In this document: positions 49,502 to 59,439 of the stretch, in pieces | Numbering within the stretch: the first letter of the stretch is position 1 | How the letters are laid out: each line of letters starts with the position of its first letter | Source of the DNA: Mucilaginibacter sp. SJ | GTDB lineage: Bacteria > Bacteroidota > Bacteroidia > Sphingobacteriales > Sphingobacteriaceae | Direction of reading: 5' to 3' | Assembly: GCF_028993635.1 (NCBI RefSeq) | Contig: NZ_CP118631.1 | Span: forward strand, 5,828,001 to 5,892,000 | Length of the DNA stretch: 64,000 nucleotides | Notes under the pieces: model-generated | The model's input: the letters and a program-made list of their open reading frames with translations, nothing else | Told to the model about the DNA's origin: nothing | Database searches by the model: none | Program-made: the position numbers and the translations under genes

Positions 49502-51868
49502 TCACTTAACAACATTAAAATGAAATTCTTTTTTACCAAGCAGCCCCTCTTGCCCGATCCCCTCAACAATACCCAGAAAACTGCTGTTAATATCTGAGCA
49601 GAAGAACTCTACAATTGCTTCTCCATTTTCGTTAGTAATTACGTCGGGTGCCCAAAGCAATGTATTCCTGTAATCGGGAAGCGAATTTTGCTCTTTGTCA
49701 AAATCAGGCTGATAAAATTCCCGCTGTTCGTAATAGCCCTTAATTCTTGAAAGGTTGAATTTTTTTAACAGCTCTTCTTCGGTGAATTTTGGATAATGAT
49801 AAACAACATGCTTTGAATTAGTCGCGTCAAAACTAAAAGGGAAAGAACTGGGAGGATTCGGCCCATTCCAGGTGATATAGGTTTTTCCTTCTACCGGTCT
49901 TGTGCCGCCATAGCCTACCGGGATATTCAACCAGGAACTATTAGGAGCTACAAAATCTGTATTTCCTTCAAATTTGGCCAAACTGTCTAAATGCCCCATA
50001 TACTTATCCCTAAATACGGTCTGTTTTTTAGCCACAACTTTTACCTCGTCTAAATTAATGGTGCCCATGTTCATTCTACCGGGAGGAATATCATCTTTTT
50101 TTTCTTTCATAGTTCTGTCAGCAACAGGATATTCATATTCCATATTTTTACTAAAATCTGCTATTGCCTTAAAGTAATCTTCCACAGATAGAGTATATTT
50201 TCCGTTTCCTGCATCAAAATGTTTAAGGTACAGCCATCGCCCTTTCACAAAGTCTTCAGGAGCCAATGCAAATTGGCCTGAACTATCGCTCATCAACATC
50301 CGCTTTTGGCTTTCGTCGGTACTAAAAACCATCAGCATCTGCTGCTTTGGAGTGGTCTTTTTAGGGTTAACAGCAATTAGCCGGCCTTTTGTACTATCGG
50401 TAAGTACTTGTTTTCCCTGTTTTAATTCCTTTAATTCATCCTCATTCCACAAATAACATCGCCAGCCCTGGGTAAGTAACAGCAAATCCATCGCCTCTTT
50501 GCGGTCATTATGACCGGGATCAAAATAATATCCAGGATTGTATATCTTTCCCTTTAGCTGGGTAGAAAGGTAATAATGGGTCAGAATATCTTTAACGTCT
50601 TCCGCATTGTGGTAAATGTTGTCATACACACTCACGCCAATATTTGCGGGCACAGGCTTTCCATCTTTATCAACAGTCTTTATTTTAACGGAAACCTTTT
50701 CCCTGGTTTTATAGCTTTCCCTGGATAAACTGGTACTGATATTTAATGCTTTGTCCGGATTAAGGTAAACCAGTCGTTCGGCTAAAGGCCTTAGCTCCTG
50801 ATCAAAAAGGGTTACTTCCGCAATGCCCTGAGGCAAATTAATCGTAGGGATTTTTACCTTAAGGCTATCACCCAATATACCTGCAGCTATTGATTGAATT
50901 CGGCCACGTATCTGAACCCTCAAAAAAACAGCCTGTTTTACCGAGCCTGGGCTTTGAATTATGTTAAATGTCAGGCTGTCTTTTTCATTTTTTAATAAAT
51001 GAATAACCATGCCCTTGTCACGTATCGCCGGCAAAGGATAAAGCTTATCAGTTTTAAGGCTGGTTAACTGTACCTGATATTTAACACCGGGTATAGGCGT
51101 AAAATAAAAGCTGCCCATACCCGCGTGTGCGCTTTTAAACGTAGTTACGGGCAAATTCCCCTGGAGCAATTTACCTGTAACGTCAAGCGGTTCACCACTC
51201 TTATCTACAGCTTTAAAGGCAACCGTATTCCTAATGCCGGAAACCAATTGGCCACCCTCAGGAAGAATGCTGAACTGGATACTTTGTTGCGGATGAAGAT
51301 CGCTGGTTATTCCGGTAGCTTTTCCCTTTAACAGGGAATTGGTTTGCCTGATGACTTTAACCATTTTTATTGCCTGATAATGGGGCCTGTTATTATAAAA
51401 GGAATGGGCAGAATAGGCGGACAAAAAATAATCGCCCTCAGGTAAAGAACGATCAAGAAAAATGTGCCCGGCCGCTACACCATTCTTTACAAAGTATTTT
51501 TCTTCCCATACTACACTATCTCTATTTTTGTTAACGAGCCTGACATAAAGCGTTTTATCCAATCCGAAAGGGACATAAGATTGTGCATCGAGCAAATAGG
51601 CTTTAAACCAAAGATCCTCTACCGATTCAAAGATATCTTTACTCGTCCTCAAATAAACAGAAGCCTGGGGCTGATTATCTGTATATGCGTTCAACCGCCC
51701 GGCAAGCTGATCCATTATTACCTTGCTTGGTTGTGACAATGCCTGCCGGGTAGCCATTAGCAACAAGAATAGCAGGAAGCATTGAACGGGTATTCTCTCC
51801 GTCAATCTTTTTATAACATAGAAACAGGAATAGAAAATCATAGACAAAATAGCAAAGGTTGATTTCAT
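49502..51868 (-). CDS. MG2-domain (macroglobulin-like) secreted protein
   Basis: A 788-aa protein with N-terminal hydrophobic leader (CFLLFLLLMATRQALSQ); the true start may lie a few codons in. Beta-sandwich domains follow. Residues about 385-450 fit an MG2 domain (LNISTSLSRESYKTREKVSV, KPVPANIGVSVYDN). A segment LLLLTQGWRCYLWNEDELKE is typical of this Bacteroidota family. The C-terminus (NENGEAIVEFFCSDINSSF) is repeated in the decayed copy at 48303. It is 146 bases downstream of a TonB-receptor-like outer-membrane gene on the same strand, and such pairs are common. It probably acts at the outer membrane; the ligand is unknown. Confidence 0.78.
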   Translation of the reverse strand: MKSTFAILSMIFYSCFYVIKRLTERIPVQCFLLFLLLMATRQALSQPSKVIMDQLAGRLNAYTDNQPQASVYLRTSKDIFESVEDLWFKAYLLDAQSYVPFGLDKTLYVRLVNKNRDSVVWEEKYFVKNGVAAGHIFLDRSLPEGDYFLSAYSAHSFYNNRPHYQAIKMVKVIRQTNSLLKGKATGITSDLHPQQSIQFSILPEGGQLVSGIRNTVAFKAVDKSGEPLDVTGKLLQGNLPVTTFKSAHAGMGSFYFTPIPGVKYQVQLTSLKTDKLYPLPAIRDKGMVIHLLKNEKDSLTFNIIQSPGSVKQAVFLRVQIRGRIQSIAAGILGDSLKVKIPTINLPQGIAEVTLFDQELRPLAERLVYLNPDKALNISTSLSRESYKTREKVSVKIKTVDKDGKPVPANIGVSVYDNIYHNAEDVKDILTHYYLSTQLKGKIYNPGYYFDPGHNDRKEAMDLLLLTQGWRCYLWNEDELKELKQGKQVLTDSTKGRLIAVNPKKTTPKQQMLMVFSTDESQKRMLMSDSSGQFALAPEDFVKGRWLYLKHFDAGNGKYTLSVEDYFKAIADFSKNMEYEYPVADRTMKEKKDDIPPGRMNMGTINLDEVKVVAKKQTVFRDKYMGHLDSLAKFEGNTDFVAPNSSWLNIPVGYGGTRPVEGKTYITWNGPNPPSSFPFSFDATNSKHVVYHYPKFTEEELLKKFNLSRIKGYYEQREFYQPDFDKEQNSLPDYRNTLLWAPDVITNENGEAIVEFFCSDINSSFLGIVEGIGQEGLLGKKEFHFNVVK

Positions 51869-52014
51869 AAAAATACACTTTAGGAATTATGGCTTTCAAG
51901 TTTTATACATTTACACTGCAACCTGGTGACTTTTTGCATCCTGTTTATCCATATAGCCAATGTAGCAGACATAATTTTAACAGCTTTCAATCTGTCGGGG
52001 ATTTTGTACTTGTT

Positions 52015-54468
52015 TTATTGCTTGACCCGGTTCTTTTCATCCTCCGCACCATTCGCTTCATGCCGCCGCTGACCGGCTATCACCTTACCAAAACGATAGC
52101 TGAAAGAAATGACCGCCGTACGGGTATCCATCACATTGTGGTAATCTGCACGGGTCAGGGCCAGGTTACCAATTACCCCGCTGTTGACATAAGAACGGAA
52201 CACATCATTAACCACCAGCCTGATCGTGGTACTGGCCGACAGTTTTTTAGCTATACCCATATTCAGCCTTTTCCTTTCCCCAACCTTCACCTGTGCCGAA
52301 ATATGCGGGCCCTGGTAACTGCCGTCCAGTTGCATGGTCCAGTCATGGGCTAACTTAAACTGGAGCATCGGGTCGACGATGAATAAGGAGCCCCTGGTAT
52401 CCAGTGTGCCCGTATAAAAATTACTGACCGTATGCACAGTCCCTCCGTAAGCATAAATATGGAAACTGAACCAGCTGGCGGGATCAAAACCCGCATCAAC
52501 CGACAAGCCGAGATTGACGGTGCTGCCTATATTACCTGGCCTGCTGTAATAAATGCCGTTTAAGATCTCAATCGTTTCATACATATCATCTTTGGTCTTA
52601 CTGTAGCTCAGCGTGGTCGTGATGTTTTTATAAGAATGCGACAGGTCTATATTCTGCGTATAAGACGGCTTTAGAAATGGGTTACCGGTATAATAAGTAA
52701 ATTTATCAATGGGTGAAAGAAAAGGGTTGAGGTCCTGATAGGCCGGGCGATCGATCCGCCTGCCATAATTCAGGCCCAAACTCTGGTTTCCTGCTGTATC
52801 CAGCTTGTACTGCAAAAATAGCGTGGGGAACAGCCCGTTATAATTCCTTTTAAAAACCGAATCCGGCTTTTGGATATTCCCTAACTGGTGCCCGTCTGAA
52901 ATCGTGTTTTCAAAACGCAAGCCGGCTTGAAGCGAAAAACGCCTGAAATCCTTATTGATATTGATATACCCTGCATTGATTTGTTCTTTATAAATAAAAT
53001 GGTTCGTTTTGTCATAATCAGGAGTAGTGACATCTCCCACGGTGTTAAAGTAGTTCGCAGTATTATCGGTTTGGGTATAGCTGGTCTTTAACCCGGCAGC
53101 GAGTTTAACGTCACCAGCCAGCGGCTGCGTATAATCTGCTTTCGCCGTATAAATCCGGATCGTGGCCGGAATATGACCGGTCAGCAGATCCTGATTGGTG
53201 ATGCTGCCGTCAGGCAGGTAGGTAATATTGTTAAACGATTGATCATGATTAGTATGATAGGTCAGGTAATCCGCATCAGCAGTCAGTTCCTGTCCTTTCT
53301 GCGCATACTGGTGCCGGTAATTGAGATTGAACCCTGTATTGGTAAAATGCCGGCGGTCCCGGTTGTTCGCTACTGTGGTAGAATCGAGCACATTTTTTGA
53401 ATCCGTTATTTGGCTGGTGCTGTTGGTTGCCAGGTCTCCGGGAGAAGACAGCCCGGTAAATGCCATACCAAAGGTAGTCCTGTCCGAAGCATAATAATCC
53501 ATACCGATTCGGCTGCTGTAGCTTTGTGAAGTCGGACGGATATAGGAAGTTTGCAGCAGACTGGAGATGGGGTTGCCATCTGAGTTTTCAAAATGGCGGT
53601 TAATATCGAGGTCGTTATAGTTGCTCGTGGTGCTGTAACCCAGGTTCCCGAAAATATTGAATTTATTGTCCCGGTAATTGAAATTAAAGCTGTTATTCGT
53701 CTTTCCGTACCGGCCCTGCGAATAGCTCAGGTTAATCCCCCCGTTAAACCCGGCGGCCTTGCTCCGTTTCCTGCGGATATTGATAATGCCGCCGGTGCCG
53801 CCGGCGTCATATTTAGCAGGTGGATTGCTCATCAGTTCTACCTGGTCAATGGTAGATGAGGAAAGCGACCGCAGGTAATTCTCCAGTTCGGCGCCCGATA
53901 AATTAACGGGTTTATCATCTACATATACCTGCACATTGCCTTTGCCTTTCAGGCTGATCGCACCGCCCTGTTCAACGGTTACCCCTGGTGATTTTTCCAG
54001 CACATCCATAGCAGAAGAGCCTGCATTACTGATCAGTGCATCCACATTAACCACTGTACGGTCGATCTTTTGCTCCACAAGGGGTTTGGAGGATTTGATG
54101 GTCACTTCTTTCAATAAGGTTCCTTTTGCTGACAAAGTGATCAGGGGAAAAGCGAGATCCTGCTGTTGCAGCTGAAAAGTATCACTCCTGTAAGCCGCAA
54201 AACCCATCATCGTTACCGACAGGCGGTAAATGCCTTTATTTAGCCCGGTAAGCGCAAAGCTGCCATCATTGTTTGCTAAAGTGGTTTTAACCAATACAGA
54301 ATCAGCACCGCGGAGTAAATAGACCGAAGCCCCGTCCAGCGGCCTGCTATCCTTGCCGACTATCTTGCCGGTAATCTTTAAAGATTCCTGGGCCAACACC
54401 AATTCTGATTGGGCAGTTATTAAAAGCGTAAAAATAATCGCTATCAGGGTTTTCATATTTGCATTCAT
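52015..54468 (-). CDS. TonB-receptor-like outer-membrane beta-barrel protein
   Basis: An 817-aa outer-membrane protein. Signal peptide to LVLAQ; carboxypeptidase-D-like domain (DSRPLDGASVYLLRGADSVL); plug (VEQKIDRTVVNVDALISNAG, SAMDVLEKSPGVTVEQGGAI, YDAGGTGGIINIRRKRSKAA); then a long barrel ending FGKVIAG plus a short basic tail. The plug pattern 'I-D-R-x-V-x-N-V' is that of the Bacteroidota 'outer membrane beta-barrel family' (OMP_b-brl_3). It lacks an STN domain, so it is not a FecR-signalling receptor. Divergent from a two-component system, which may regulate it. Confidence 0.88.
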   Translation of the reverse strand: MNANMKTLIAIIFTLLITAQSELVLAQESLKITGKIVGKDSRPLDGASVYLLRGADSVLVKTTLANNDGSFALTGLNKGIYRLSVTMMGFAAYRSDTFQLQQQDLAFPLITLSAKGTLLKEVTIKSSKPLVEQKIDRTVVNVDALISNAGSSAMDVLEKSPGVTVEQGGAISLKGKGNVQVYVDDKPVNLSGAELENYLRSLSSSTIDQVELMSNPPAKYDAGGTGGIINIRRKRSKAAGFNGGINLSYSQGRYGKTNNSFNFNYRDNKFNIFGNLGYSTTSNYNDLDINRHFENSDGNPISSLLQTSYIRPTSQSYSSRIGMDYYASDRTTFGMAFTGLSSPGDLATNSTSQITDSKNVLDSTTVANNRDRRHFTNTGFNLNYRHQYAQKGQELTADADYLTYHTNHDQSFNNITYLPDGSITNQDLLTGHIPATIRIYTAKADYTQPLAGDVKLAAGLKTSYTQTDNTANYFNTVGDVTTPDYDKTNHFIYKEQINAGYININKDFRRFSLQAGLRFENTISDGHQLGNIQKPDSVFKRNYNGLFPTLFLQYKLDTAGNQSLGLNYGRRIDRPAYQDLNPFLSPIDKFTYYTGNPFLKPSYTQNIDLSHSYKNITTTLSYSKTKDDMYETIEILNGIYYSRPGNIGSTVNLGLSVDAGFDPASWFSFHIYAYGGTVHTVSNFYTGTLDTRGSLFIVDPMLQFKLAHDWTMQLDGSYQGPHISAQVKVGERKRLNMGIAKKLSASTTIRLVVNDVFRSYVNSGVIGNLALTRADYHNVMDTRTAVISFSYRFGKVIAGQRRHEANGAEDEKNRVKQ

Positions 54469-54586
54469 TTAATCTGCTGCAAACTTCCCGTTACGAATCC
54501 CACTTTTTGGTTAATGCTTGGTTAATGCAATGTTAATGGGCGCAGATCGTGCTTTACAAAAGCCAAACTCCGGTATCTTTGAGCGG

Positions 54587-55897
54587 ATGAAACAAAAAAT
54601 AAAATACCTGATTGGAGCCTGCAGTATCGCTATGCTGGCGCTAACTGCTATCCAGGCTTATTTTATTTACAATACCTATGTATTGAAAGAAAAGGAAGCG
54701 GAAAGCGCGGTAAGAGCGGAACTCATCCAAATGGAAGGTGATTTGAAAATCAATTTCCTGCGCAAAGACTGGATGGCTCAATTCGAGGCATTGGTGAAAA
54801 CCAACCAGCAGGCAGCGATCAATGCTTTCCTGGCAAACGGATCACAGACTATTTCCAGGCAGGTTACCGCTTATATCAACAACAATCCGGTATTGCGCAA
54901 ATACCATACGGCGTACCGGGTCACGATCCTGACCGCATCACTGGTCAACAGACAAGCAGGCTTTGAGAAACACATCCATAACCTACCTTGGTTTGGCAAT
55001 GCCTCGTTTCCGGGAGAACAGGTGATTCTCCATGACCTCAGCAATGATAACAGCTCCGGGAATGATTATATCCGGAGTTTTACGATCCGCTCTGGTTTCA
55101 GTATCAGCAAGGGCAGGAACAGTATCCTGGCGGAAATGACGGGCCTGCTGCTCTTTTCGGTCATCTTATTGGGGCTAGTGATGCTGCTTTTCTACTTTTC
55201 TATCCGGGGCCTGATCACTCAAAGGAAACTCACCGACCTACAAACGGATTTTATCAATAACATCACCCATGAATTTAATACGCCGCTGGCCACGCTGGCG
55301 GTCGCCATTCGTACTCTTCGGGATCAGGAGAAAGGAAACGCCATTATTAAAAGTACAATCTCGATCATGGAAAGACAGCATCTCCGGCTCAAAAAACTGA
55401 TTAGCCAGGTGATGACCCACACAGCCAATGCTCAGCAGCTCTTATTAAAAAAAGAAAAGATCGCAGCGGACAGTTTCTTGCTCCATATATTGTATGATTT
55501 TGAGGCGGCTAATCCCGGTGCAGAGCTCAAAAGTAAAATAGAAAATGCCTCCATTGAACTGACGATAGACTCCTTTTACCTGACCTCGGCAGTTACCAAT
55601 ATCCTGGAAAACGCGGTAAAATACGGCGGCACGCGGATTAATGTAACTACTAAAGTCACCGGTGATTTTTATCAAGTCATTATTCAGGATAATGGTATAG
55701 GCATCCCCATGGAAGAACAGGGGAAAATATTTACTAAATTTTACCGGGTGGAAAAGGGCGATGTCCACAATACCAAAGGCTTGGGCCTGGGCCTGTATTT
55801 CAGCCGGCAGATCATGATCGCGCATGGCGGCCAGATCCGGGTAGACAGCCCTGCCGGGCAAGGTTGCAGCTTTACTTTATTTTTACCAGTGGCATGA
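54587..55897 (+). CDS. Sensor histidine kinase
   Basis: A 436-aa membrane kinase. ATG 54587 is chosen because the first transmembrane helix (YLIGACSIAMLALTAIQAYF) follows at once. A periplasmic sensor of about 150 residues is followed by a second helix (LLLFSVILLGLVMLLFYFSI). HisKA: DFINNITHEFNTPLATLAVA with His228; N box ILENAVKYGG; G1 DNGIGIP; F and G2 FTKFYRVEKGD, TKGLGLGLYFSRQI. Its stop overlaps the response-regulator start by four bases. It is divergent from the outer-membrane protein gene at 54468, so that gene is a likely target. Confidence 0.92.
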   Translation: MKQKIKYLIGACSIAMLALTAIQAYFIYNTYVLKEKEAESAVRAELIQMEGDLKINFLRKDWMAQFEALVKTNQQAAINAFLANGSQTISRQVTAYINNNPVLRKYHTAYRVTILTASLVNRQAGFEKHIHNLPWFGNASFPGEQVILHDLSNDNSSGNDYIRSFTIRSGFSISKGRNSILAEMTGLLLFSVILLGLVMLLFYFSIRGLITQRKLTDLQTDFINNITHEFNTPLATLAVAIRTLRDQEKGNAIIKSTISIMERQHLRLKKLISQVMTHTANAQQLLLKKEKIAADSFLLHILYDFEAANPGAELKSKIENASIELTIDSFYLTSAVTNILENAVKYGGTRINVTTKVTGDFYQVIIQDNGIGIPMEEQGKIFTKFYRVEKGDVHNTKGLGLGLYFSRQIMIAHGGQIRVDSPAGQGCSFTLFLPVA

Positions 55898-56580
55898 AAC
55901 ATATTTTATTAACTGAAGATGATCCTGATTTCGGAAGTATCCTGAAACAATACCTGGAACTAGCTGGTTTCCGGGTCAGCTGGAAAATGAACGGCAAAGA
56001 AGCGCTGGAGTTCTTAAAAGCGGACCAGCCGGATATTTGCATCCTGGATGTGATGATGCCGGTGATGGACGGCTTTACCCTGGCAGAAAAGATCATCCCG
56101 GTATGGCCGGACATGCCCTTCCTGTTTTTAACCGCCCGCAATCAGAAGGAAGACCGGCTGAAAGGACTTGGCCTCGGTGCGGATGATTACGTAGTGAAAC
56201 CTTTTGAGGCTGAGGAACTGCTGTTGAGGTTGAAGAATATCTTAAAGCGATCCGCGCAGGTGGAAACCCCGATACCCGAGATACTGGCATTGGGTAGCTA
56301 TATTTTTGACTATCCCAATTTATTGCTGATCCATCACTCCGGCAACACCCGGCTGACCGAAAAGGAAGCCCTGCTGCTGCTTTATTTTTACCGTAACAAA
56401 AACAGGCTGATCAAACGTGAAGAGATGCTGCTCCATATCTGGAAAAGCGATGACTATTTTTCGGGCAGGAGCCTGGATGTCTTTGTCAGCAAACTGCGCA
56501 AATACCTGAACGCCGATACGGCTATTGGCCTGGAAACCATTCGCGGAACAGGGTTTGAGTTTAGTTCTCCTGATAATTAA
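55894..56580 (+). CDS. OmpR-family response regulator
   Basis: A 228-aa regulator starting at ATG 55894 (ATGA overlap with the kinase). Receiver domain: acidic pair in LLTEDDPDF, phospho-acceptor Asp52 in CILDVMMPVMDG, conserved Thr in FLFLTARNQ, Lys in DYVVKPFEAEE. C-terminal winged helix: LTEKEALLLLYFYRNKNRLI, REEMLLHIWKSDDYFSGRSL, DVFVSKLRKYL. A normal, intact OmpR/PhoB-type regulator paired with the kinase at 54587. Confidence 0.93.
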   Translation: MKHILLTEDDPDFGSILKQYLELAGFRVSWKMNGKEALEFLKADQPDICILDVMMPVMDGFTLAEKIIPVWPDMPFLFLTARNQKEDRLKGLGLGADDYVVKPFEAEELLLRLKNILKRSAQVETPIPEILALGSYIFDYPNLLLIHHSGNTRLTEKEALLLLYFYRNKNRLIKREEMLLHIWKSDDYFSGRSLDVFVSKLRKYLNADTAIGLETIRGTGFEFSSPDN

Positions 56581-56614
56581 CAAAGGGTTTGATCACTTAT
56601 TTTCTTTCCTTAAA

Positions 56615-57454
56615 ATGAAGAAAAATATAATTGTTATTTGCATGCTTTTAATTGCTGTAACAGTATCTGCACACCCCGGAAAAATGGCGACATACCTGGA
56701 TATGATAACCGGGCACAAGGCTGACTTTGCCAGTAAAACAGCAACTTTTAATGACAGTACATCTATTGCAGTAAAACGGGATACCGTGACCTGGATCGAC
56801 ACAAACCGTAACAGGCCAGTACCTGTAGCCTTGTATTCAGCAAACGAGAAAGTAACACGAACGCATTTTCATGGTAAGCAACCATTGGTCATTCTTAATC
56901 CTGGCTATTCAGGCAAAAATACAGATTACAGCTACATTGCTACAACGCTTGCAAAACTTGGCTATTACGTAGTTACGGTTCAGCATAATTTGCCTGCCGA
57001 TGCACCAATACCGACGGTAGGAAATCTTTATCAATCAAGACTTCCCTTTTGGAATGCGGGGGTAATGAATATCCTTTTTGTGATTGACAGATTAAAGGCG
57101 ATACACCCCAACCTTGACCACCGGCATCTCATTTTAATAGGTCATTCTTACGGTGGGGATATCGTTATGTTGCTCGCTCAGCAACATCCCCAAATGGTTA
57201 GTGCAGCTATTTCTTTGGATAACCGCCGTGTTCCTTTCCCCCGAAACAAGCATATCAGGATTTTTTCCATCCGTTCTAACGATCAAATAGCAGACCCCGG
57301 CGTGTTACCATCATTAAGCGAACAGCGTAAATATCCGATAAGTATGGTTAAGGTAAACACTACCCACGAAGATATGGGTGGTTTCGGGACAACTCAACAG
57401 TTGAATGAAATTAATCACTACATTGTTGCCTTTTTATCAGGTCATACTAATTAG
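56615..57454 (+). CDS. Secreted alpha/beta hydrolase with a duplicated leader
   Basis: A 279-aa protein (ATG 56615; the open frame extends upstream but the signal peptide starts here). Its first 35 residues (KKNIIVICMLLIAVTVSAHP, then GKMATYLDMITGH) are nearly the same as those of the next gene (KKNIVVICLLLIALTVSAQS, KKMTTYSGMITGY), although the rest of the proteins is unrelated. The hydrolase body has PLVILNPGYSGKNTDYSYIA, the nucleophile elbow LIGHSYGGDIVMLLA, AAISLDNRRVPF, and His-bearing NTTHEDMGGF near the end. A lipase/esterase-type or peptidase-type hydrolase; substrate unknown. Confidence 0.82.
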   Translation: MKKNIIVICMLLIAVTVSAHPGKMATYLDMITGHKADFASKTATFNDSTSIAVKRDTVTWIDTNRNRPVPVALYSANEKVTRTHFHGKQPLVILNPGYSGKNTDYSYIATTLAKLGYYVVTVQHNLPADAPIPTVGNLYQSRLPFWNAGVMNILFVIDRLKAIHPNLDHRHLILIGHSYGGDIVMLLAQQHPQMVSAAISLDNRRVPFPRNKHIRIFSIRSNDQIADPGVLPSLSEQRKYPISMVKVNTTHEDMGGFGTTQQLNEINHYIVAFLSGHTN

Positions 57455-57520
57455 GCTGTTCAGCTTGATTTTAGTGGAGCCTAACCGATATTTTATTTAA
57501 ATCTGTTCATCCTCCTGAAA

Positions 57521-59119
57521 ATGAAAAAAAACATAGTTGTTATTTGCCTGCTTTTAATTGCCTTAACCGTATCTGCACAATCAAAAAAAATGACAACATA
57601 CTCGGGGATGATCACCGGGTACACCACCAGCTTTGGTTTTACGACCGGAAAATTGATCATCAATAATGTAGTAACCAGCCTGCATGAAATGTATTTAATT
57701 AATATCGAACCCAGCGGGAAATTTTTGGTAACCTTCCCACTGAAACATAATCAGGAATGTTGGGTGAGCTTACGTTTTTTTAACGGCCCGGTATATTTTG
57801 AAGCCGGCAAAGAGGTGGTGCAGAATTTCAACCTGACCAATACTTCAAAGATATCATCGGCGTTTCAAGGAGCCGGCGCGGTAATCAATAATGACATTAA
57901 TAAAGTAAGGCCCGCTTTAATGGATTATAATTGGAATGCTATTTATACAAACATAGATCAGTTAACGCCTGGTCAATACAAAACTTATTTTTTAAAAATG
58001 CAGGCCCATAAACTGGCGTATACAGACAGTGTGGCAAAAACTGCCGGGCTGAACAAAACCGCTTATGAACTGGCCCGCCGCAGTATACAGTATAATATTG
58101 CCAGTAACTTAATGTCCTATAATGAAATAAGAGAATCCGTTTTCCGAAAAAAGCATAACATATCCTTCAATAACAGGGAGCCTATGTTGAGTCCGGTGAA
58201 ATTAAGATCTGAGTATTACGATTTTCTGAAAGCTCTTCGTTATAACGAGCCGAAAGCCATGATCTCCTATTTCTATTATGAATTCGTAAATAAATTAATG
58301 TTTATGGACCTGGTTTATGATCAGGCGGGGCGGTTGGACTTCAGCAAACAAATTGCCCTTCTTAAAACCAGGGACACCACCAATGAGGATATAAAAGGCA
58401 CTATAAAACTTCTGGAAGATCAGATGAGCCACAAAGCCACGGCTCCGGGCGCACTGGAAAAAGCACGACCGGTGGTGCTAAAAAAGCTACTCAATACCAA
58501 TATAGCGCTGGAATCAGACCTCATGTACCTCCAATCTGTATCAAGTAATATGGACATGCAAAAAGATACCTTAACGGATGCCGCACTGGCCAGGCTAAAA
58601 TTAAAAGTTAAAAACAAATTTCTTTTGAACGACGTGGCCGCGTTGAACAGCAGCATTAAGCAAAGTATCCTCAATGTCAAAAACCAAACAGGTTATACCG
58701 ACAATCAAGTGCCGGTAACTGATTCTGCCAGGAATATTTTTGTTAAGCTATTGGATAAGTATAAGGGCAAGGTGGTTTTTATCGATTTCTGGGCTACCTG
58801 GTGTGTACCTTGTTTAAATGGGATGCAGGAGATCGCCCCGCTAAAAGCTGAACTGGCACAAAACAAGGATGTCGTGTTCTTGTATGTCACCAATACCTCA
58901 TCGCCCGAAAAAACCTATCAAACGATGATGCCCGGTATTAAAGGCGAGCATTACCGGTTACCCGATAGTCAATATGACTATTTGGCGAAACTGTTTAAGA
59001 TTTTCAGCATACCTCATTATGCCATTATCAATAAGCGGGGCGAAATAGTTAACGATAATTTTCAATGGAGCCAAACTAACCAGATAAAGCAGCAATTGAT
59101 GAGTTTGATGAATGAATAA
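57521..59119 (+). CDS. Thioredoxin-like (TlpA/ResA-type) exported protein
   Basis: A 532-aa protein. Signal peptide at residues 1-20. A DUF4369-like beta domain (about residues 28-130) precedes a long helical region, and the C-terminal 140 residues are a thioredoxin fold: GKVVFIDFWATWCVPCLNGM, with redox Cys428 and Cys431 (C-V-P-C), and IFSIPHYAIINKRGEIV with the cis-Pro. This is the common Bacteroidota TlpA-like architecture of periplasmic disulfide exchange. It starts 66 bases after the hydrolase gene, with which it shares its leader sequence. Confidence 0.88.
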   Translation: MKKNIVVICLLLIALTVSAQSKKMTTYSGMITGYTTSFGFTTGKLIINNVVTSLHEMYLINIEPSGKFLVTFPLKHNQECWVSLRFFNGPVYFEAGKEVVQNFNLTNTSKISSAFQGAGAVINNDINKVRPALMDYNWNAIYTNIDQLTPGQYKTYFLKMQAHKLAYTDSVAKTAGLNKTAYELARRSIQYNIASNLMSYNEIRESVFRKKHNISFNNREPMLSPVKLRSEYYDFLKALRYNEPKAMISYFYYEFVNKLMFMDLVYDQAGRLDFSKQIALLKTRDTTNEDIKGTIKLLEDQMSHKATAPGALEKARPVVLKKLLNTNIALESDLMYLQSVSSNMDMQKDTLTDAALARLKLKVKNKFLLNDVAALNSSIKQSILNVKNQTGYTDNQVPVTDSARNIFVKLLDKYKGKVVFIDFWATWCVPCLNGMQEIAPLKAELAQNKDVVFLYVTNTSSPEKTYQTMMPGIKGEHYRLPDSQYDYLAKLFKIFSIPHYAIINKRGEIVNDNFQWSQTNQIKQQLMSLMNE

Positions 59120-59240
59120 GCCTGATTGGATCAACCACAACATATCGCCTCCAACCGGCCAATTTGGCTTTGACTACCTTTCATTATTGTAATCAAGTAC
59201 TTGTGAGTGCTAACGAAATCGGCGAGATGGCGTCAGTTAA

Positions 59241-59411
59241 AATGGTTTCTCCAATGAGCACATCGGCCAGGAAGTTATGGTTTTTATTAATTTGAGATGG
59301 TGTTTGCTGGAGAAGCTTGAAGAAAATATAGCCGATAATAGTCCGAAATTTGTGAAATTTATCGGTTCAGAAGGGACACGATTAACGACATTTCTGAATA
59401 AATATACATAA
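59241..59411 (+). pseudogene. 3' end of an unidentified gene
   Basis: The plus strand reads NGFSNEHIGQEVMVFINLRW, then CLLEKLEENIADNSPKFVKF and IGSEGTRLTTFLNKYT before TAA. It has protein-like helices, but an in-frame TAA precedes it and there is no ribosome binding site. I do not recognise the family. Confidence 0.3.
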
Positions 59412-59439
59412 TCCGCTATTGTCATTTTCCAGCATGATA

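Noticed and set aside
51889..52353. Plus-strand 154-codon ORF
   Set aside because: Mostly antisense to the 3' end of the outer-membrane beta-barrel gene, with no recognisable features.
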